From Blastocatellia bacterium (GTDB lineage Bacteria; Acidobacteriota; Blastocatellia; UBA7656), in NCBI GenBank assembly GCA_022615215.1, contig JAKEHD010000559.1, positions 1-10,374 of the forward strand: a stretch of 10,374 nt of DNA, in the 5' to 3' direction. A model generated the notes under the pieces. It saw only the letters and a list, made by a program, of their open reading frames with translations, had not been told where the DNA came from and searched no databases. A program made the translations under genes and the position numbers. Of this stretch, positions 7,719 through 10,374 are shown one piece after another (position 1 is the first letter of the stretch; the number at the start of each line of letters is the position of its first letter).

Positions 7719-8918
7719 AATCTTCACGAGGTTAAGCTCGATCAGATCCTCGCAATTCTTTTTTATAGAGCCGAGAACTCCATCCGATGGGGCCTGGTCG
7801 AGGTGTATGCGGGCGACTGCGGCCTTCGCGCCTTCGAAGACGATGTTTTCGGTCTCCTGCACATTGATGCCCGCAAGCTTCAATTCGTCGAATACTGTAG
7901 CCAGCACCCCCACGCGGTCGAAGTGTCGCGCGACGAGCATGTGAGTCGCGGGCGTCTTCTTCGCCAGGTTGACCACGTTGGGCACGCGCCCCTCTTCTTT
8001 GTACTGGCGAATTATGCGCACGGTCTCATCTCCTATGGCCTGCTGCGCCTGCTCGGTCGAAGCGCCTATGTGATGCGTGCCGATCACTCCGGGAATCCTG
8101 AATATATCGTCTTCGAACTCACCCGTCCCCCCGGCAGGCTCGCCCGCGAAAATATCAAGCCCTGCCCTGATCCCGCGTTCGCGCGCCGCTCGCGCAAGCG
8201 CCGCCTGATCTACAACATCGGCCCGCGACGTGTTGATGAAGAATGATCCCGCCCGCATCGCATTGAAGAATTCCTCGTCGATCAGATTTTTAGTCTCTTC
8301 TTTTAACGCAACATGAACGCTCACTATGTCAGCAGAAGCGGCCGTCTCAATCGGGGATTGTTTCATCTCGACTCCGAGTTCGGCGGCGCGCTCAGGCGTA
8401 AGCGAACGGCTCCAGGCCACTACGGGCATGCCGAAAGCGCGCGCGCGCCCAATCATCTCCTGCCCTATGCGCCCTAAGCCTATCAATCCGAGTGTGCGGC
8501 CGAAAAGCCCTTGCGCCTTGCTGTACTCTTTCTTGTTCCACAGGCCGCGTTTCAGGTCCGCGTCATTTTCCGGTATGCGCCTATCGAGGGCGAGTACAAG
8601 GGCGAAAGCGAGTTCGGCTACGGCGATAGAGTTTTTGCCGGGGCAGTTGGCCACGTATATGCCGCGCATCGAAGCCGTCTCGACATCTATGGTGTTATAG
8701 CCCGCGCCCGCTCGCACGACCAGGCTCAATCGGCCCGCTTCGAGCATCTGTCGGGTCACACGCGTGGACCTGACCACGAGCACGTCCGCGCCCGTCGAGC
8801 GTATCGCCTCGACAAGCCCCTCGTCTTTCAAGTCAGGATCATAGACTATCTCACAACCGGCCTGGCGGAGATCCGTCTGGCCGCTTTCAGAGAACTTGTC
8901 TGCTATGAGTACCTTCAT
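7716..8918 (-). CDS. serA: D-3-phosphoglycerate dehydrogenase with C-terminal ACT domain
   Basis: SerA catalyses NAD-dependent oxidation of 3-phosphoglycerate to 3-phosphohydroxypyruvate, the committed step of serine synthesis. The 400 residues show the split D-2-hydroxyacid dehydrogenase fold: catalytic-domain start (MKVLIADKFS), Rossmann loop GLGRIG (147-152), and the triad Arg232 (NTSRADVVD), Glu260 (DIFAGEP) and His283 (GTHHIGAST). These match E. coli SerA R240, E269 and H292 by motif. An ACT domain fills about 325-400, as in the ~410-residue type and unlike the ~525-residue type. Aligning RHFDRVGVLA with the E. coli site keeps His332 and Asn352 (H344, N364) but has Asp334 for N346, so serine feedback is plausible but altered. 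Start: GGGAGGTG (8928-8935), 9 bases before ATG. It follows the DUF1015 gene by 67 bases. The family also holds other 2-hydroxyacid dehydrogenases; the ACT domain and nearby serC favour SerA. Confidence 0.95.
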   Translation of the reverse strand: MKVLIADKFSESGQTDLRQAGCEIVYDPDLKDEGLVEAIRSTGADVLVVRSTRVTRQMLEAGRLSLVVRAGAGYNTIDVETASMRGIYVANCPGKNSIAVAELAFALVLALDRRIPENDADLKRGLWNKKEYSKAQGLFGRTLGLIGLGRIGQEMIGRARAFGMPVVAWSRSLTPERAAELGVEMKQSPIETAASADIVSVHVALKEETKNLIDEEFFNAMRAGSFFINTSRADVVDQAALARAARERGIRAGLDIFAGEPAGGTGEFEDDIFRIPGVIGTHHIGASTEQAQQAIGDETVRIIRQYKEEGRVPNVVNLAKKTPATHMLVARHFDRVGVLATVFDELKLAGINVQETENIVFEGAKAAVARIHLDQAPSDGVLGSIKKNCEDLIELNLVKI

Positions 8919-8940
8919 GATTTATTACACCTCCCGTTCG

Positions 8941-8956
8941 CTGAAGTGCAGTTCAG
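8941..8956 (-). other. Small hairpin in the serA leader
   Basis: CTGAA (8941-8945) and TTCAG (8952-8956) are inverted around a 6-base loop. It lies between the predicted serA start of transcription and its ribosome site (8928-8935). The stem is short, so this could be an operator half-site pair, a leader hairpin, or chance. Confidence 0.25.
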
Positions 8957-8962
8957 TGCTTG

Positions 8963-8990
8963 ATTGTATCACAGGAAATCGAACCGTCAG
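8963..8990 (-). promoter_or_regulatory. Candidate serA promoter with extended -10
   Basis: Reading the - strand, CTGACG (8990-8985) is separated by 16 bases from TACAAT (8968-8963). The -10 is preceded by TG and one base, giving TGATACAAT, an extended -10. The -35 matches TTGACA at four of six positions and overlaps the DUF1015 stop codon. It would give a leader of roughly 40 bases before serA. This suggests serA, the unknown gene and perhaps serC can be transcribed apart from the DUF1015 gene. Confidence 0.5.
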
Positions 8991-10219
8991 ATCAAATGGC
9001 TCAACAATCCATCGCGCAATTTAGGCTCGAACCACGTCGATTTGGGCGGCATGATTTCGTTCCCGTCCGAGACCGCGATCAACTGGTCGACCGTGACCGG
9101 GTACATCGAAAAAGCGACTGCGGCGCGACCCTCATCGACCGCGCGTTCGAGCGCTTCGGTTCCGCGAATGCCGCCCACGAAATCCATGCGCTTGTCTGTG
9201 CGCACGTCTTCTATGCCGAGCGCCGCCGCGAGCACTCGCTCCTGAAGTATGCTCACGTCGAGCGACGATATGGGATCGTCGGCAGGCACGCTTTCGGGCG
9301 GTATGCGGAGTCCGTACCATCGGCCGCCGAGATACATACTTATTTCGCCCCTGCTTGTCGGCGCGGGCGGCGCGTCTTCGCTCAATTGGAATATGTCGGA
9401 AAGCGCGCCGAGGAATTCAGCTTCGGATTTGCCGTTCAGATCCTTAACAGTTCGGTTGTATGGAAGTATCTGAAGCTGGTCTGCGGGAAAGAGCACCGTG
9501 AGGAAGTAGTTGTACTCTTCATTGCCCGTATGGTCAGGATTTTCGGATTTGAGTTGTGCGCGCGCACGGCTCGCGCTTGCGGCGCGGTGATGGCCGTCGG
9601 CTATGTAGAGCAGCGGCACGGCGATGAACTCTTCGACAAGGCGATTCTTCGCCTCTTCGCTCACTCGCCATACGGTGTGCCGTACCCCATCGGGCGCGGC
9701 GATATCATAAAGGGGCGCGGCGTTTTGCGTCTGCTCGACGATGCGGTCGATCTCGCTACGTCCGCGATAGGTTAAAAAGACGGGACCGGTCTGCGCCCGA
9801 AGCGAGACGATATGGCGCGTGCGGTCGTCCTCTTTGTCCTTGCGCGTGCGCTCGTGCTTGCGAATCACATCGGTATCGTATTCATCGACCGAGCAACAGG
9901 CGGCTATGCCTGCCTGTGCGTGGTCGCCCATGCGCAGGCGATAGACATAGAGGCTGGCCAGGTCTTCGTGTACGAGCGGCGCACCGAGTTTCAGCTTCTC
10001 GAAGTTATCACTCGCTTTTTGATAGACTTCATCTGAATAAGGGTTTGTGCCGTCGGGCAAATCTATTTCGGGCCGCGAGACATGCAGAAAGCTGAGCGGA
10101 TTTCCTTCGGCAAGCTCGCGCGCTTCGGCGGTGTTTACCACGTCGTAAGGGACTGCGGCTATAAGGTTTGCTTTATCTTCAGGCGGGCGCAACGTCTGGA
10201 AAGCGCGAATGGTTGCCAT
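8987..10219 (-). CDS. DUF1015 family protein (410 residues), serine-cluster associated
   Basis: The sequence matches the DUF1015 family in pattern. It has the N-terminal MATIRAFQTLRPPEDKANL then AVPYDVVNTAEARELAEGN (typical PYDVV), a charged block KHERTRKDKEDDR (121-133), GPVFLTYRG, and IADGHHRAASA (D208, H210, H211, R212). I chose ATG at 10219 rather than the longer frame from 10270: AGGAG (10229-10233) stands 9 bases upstream and the family usually begins MATIRPF-like. No signal peptide or membrane segment is visible, so it is cytoplasmic. The family has no function I can state as established. The DGHHR motif resembles that of ParB/Srx-fold proteins, which include free serine kinases of archaea (SerK) and SbnI of Staphylococcus. 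With serA directly downstream and serC nearby, a role at the phosphoserine/serine step or as a sensor is an inference. It is probably the first gene of the cluster. Confidence 0.9.
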   Translation of the reverse strand: MATIRAFQTLRPPEDKANLIAAVPYDVVNTAEARELAEGNPLSFLHVSRPEIDLPDGTNPYSDEVYQKASDNFEKLKLGAPLVHEDLASLYVYRLRMGDHAQAGIAACCSVDEYDTDVIRKHERTRKDKEDDRTRHIVSLRAQTGPVFLTYRGRSEIDRIVEQTQNAAPLYDIAAPDGVRHTVWRVSEEAKNRLVEEFIAVPLLYIADGHHRAASASRARAQLKSENPDHTGNEEYNYFLTVLFPADQLQILPYNRTVKDLNGKSEAEFLGALSDIFQLSEDAPPAPTSRGEISMYLGGRWYGLRIPPESVPADDPISSLDVSILQERVLAAALGIEDVRTDKRMDFVGGIRGTEALERAVDEGRAAVAFSMYPVTVDQLIAVSDGNEIMPPKSTWFEPKLRDGLLSHLI

Positions 10220-10271
10220 CTTCGATTTCTCCTCTCTGTTAAGTTGCCGTAATCCGATTTGCGGTCCCATA

Positions 10272-10311
10272 TTTATACTGCGCGCGGGAAGAATTGAGGA
10301 TTTCCCTCAAT
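10272..10311 (-). promoter_or_regulatory. Candidate DUF1015 gene promoter with inverted repeat at -35
   Basis: On the - strand TATAAA (10277-10272) is a good -10 box, about 50 bases before the chosen start codon. No good -35 hexamer is seen at 16-18 bases. Instead a perfect inverted repeat, ATTGAGG (10293-10299) and CCTCAAT (10305-10311) with a 5-base loop, occupies that place. This arrangement fits a promoter helped or blocked by a DNA-binding protein. The repeat is seen; its role is inferred. Confidence 0.4.
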
Positions 10312-10320
10312 ACCCTGAAT

Positions 10321-10358
10321 GCGGAAACGCTTGCAGGCAGGATGCCTGCGCTCCCAGG
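10321..10358. repeat. REP-like palindromic element
   Basis: GCAGGCA (10333-10339) and TGCCTGC (10343-10349) are perfect inverted arms around GGA. Just left is GCG-GAAA-CGC (10321-10330), a small stem with a GNRA-type tetraloop, and to the right GCTCCCAGG. From memory, sequences of the form GGGAGCGCAGGCA-TGCCTGC recur as dispersed intergenic repeats in some Acidobacteria-like genomes, but only one copy is in this window. Flanking bases 10359-10374 show nothing else recognisable. Confidence 0.5.
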
Positions 10359-10374
10359 AAAACTTTCATTTTAC

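Noticed and set aside
7431..8246. A 271-codon + strand frame over the unknown gene and the 3' part of serA
   Set aside because: It crosses two - strand genes and their ribosome site, shows no recognisable domain, and is a shadow frame.
8960..9775. A 271-codon + strand frame opposite the DUF1015 gene
   Set aside because: It is antisense to a gene with clear family motifs, and its residue mix (Arg/His/Ala-rich) is typical of a shadow frame.
10220..10270. The ATG at 10270 as DUF1015 start, adding 17 residues
   Set aside because: The internal ATG at 10219 has an AGGAG site 9 bases upstream, and the extra residues read through that site and look unlike the family N terminus.
1..10374. CRISPR arrays, tRNA or rRNA genes, transposase genes
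   Set aside because: No spaced direct repeats, no tRNA-like or rRNA-like sequence and no transposase-like frame were found in either strand.

Overview
The window most likely comes from a bacterial chromosome of moderately high GC, plausibly Acidobacteriota (Blastocatellia-like) or a related soil lineage. That placement is an inference. It rests on the particular alpha-2-macroglobulin subfamily, on a DUF1015 gene next to serA, and on a GCAGGCA/TGCCTGC repeat of a kind I associate with such genomes. No search was possible. Coding density is high, and no gene-free stretch exceeds about 155 bases.

Left half (1 to 5806, + strand): one very large gene, open at the left edge, for a secreted bacterial alpha-2-macroglobulin-like protein. 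It has an intact CxEQ thioester motif (CSEQ), a glycine-rich stretch in the bait-region area, and a complete C terminus. Its signal peptide or lipobox would lie upstream of the window. The stop codon sits inside a heptanucleotide tandem repeat that runs into a hairpin plus T-run terminator, separating it from convergent genes.

Right half (5878 to 10219, all - strand): a four-gene cluster read right to left: DUF1015 protein, serA (3-phosphoglycerate dehydrogenase with a C-terminal ACT domain), an unrecognised 196-residue protein, and serC (phosphoserine aminotransferase). SerA oxidises 3-phosphoglycerate to 3-phosphohydroxypyruvate and SerC transaminates that to phosphoserine, so the first two steps of serine synthesis are encoded together. 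No HAD-type phosphoserine phosphatase (serB) is in the window. The DUF1015 protein carries an ADGHHR motif reminiscent of ParB/Srx-fold serine kinases, making it a candidate for work at the phosphoserine/serine step or for regulation. Gaps are 67, 31 and 130 bases. A good promoter lies directly before serA, and weaker -10 candidates lie before the DUF1015 gene and serC, each beside a small inverted repeat.

Right edge (10220 to 10374): the upstream region of the DUF1015 gene, with a -10-like box, a 7-base inverted repeat and a REP-like GCAGGCA/TGCCTGC palindrome. The most interesting material is the DUF1015/serA/unknown/serC cluster.
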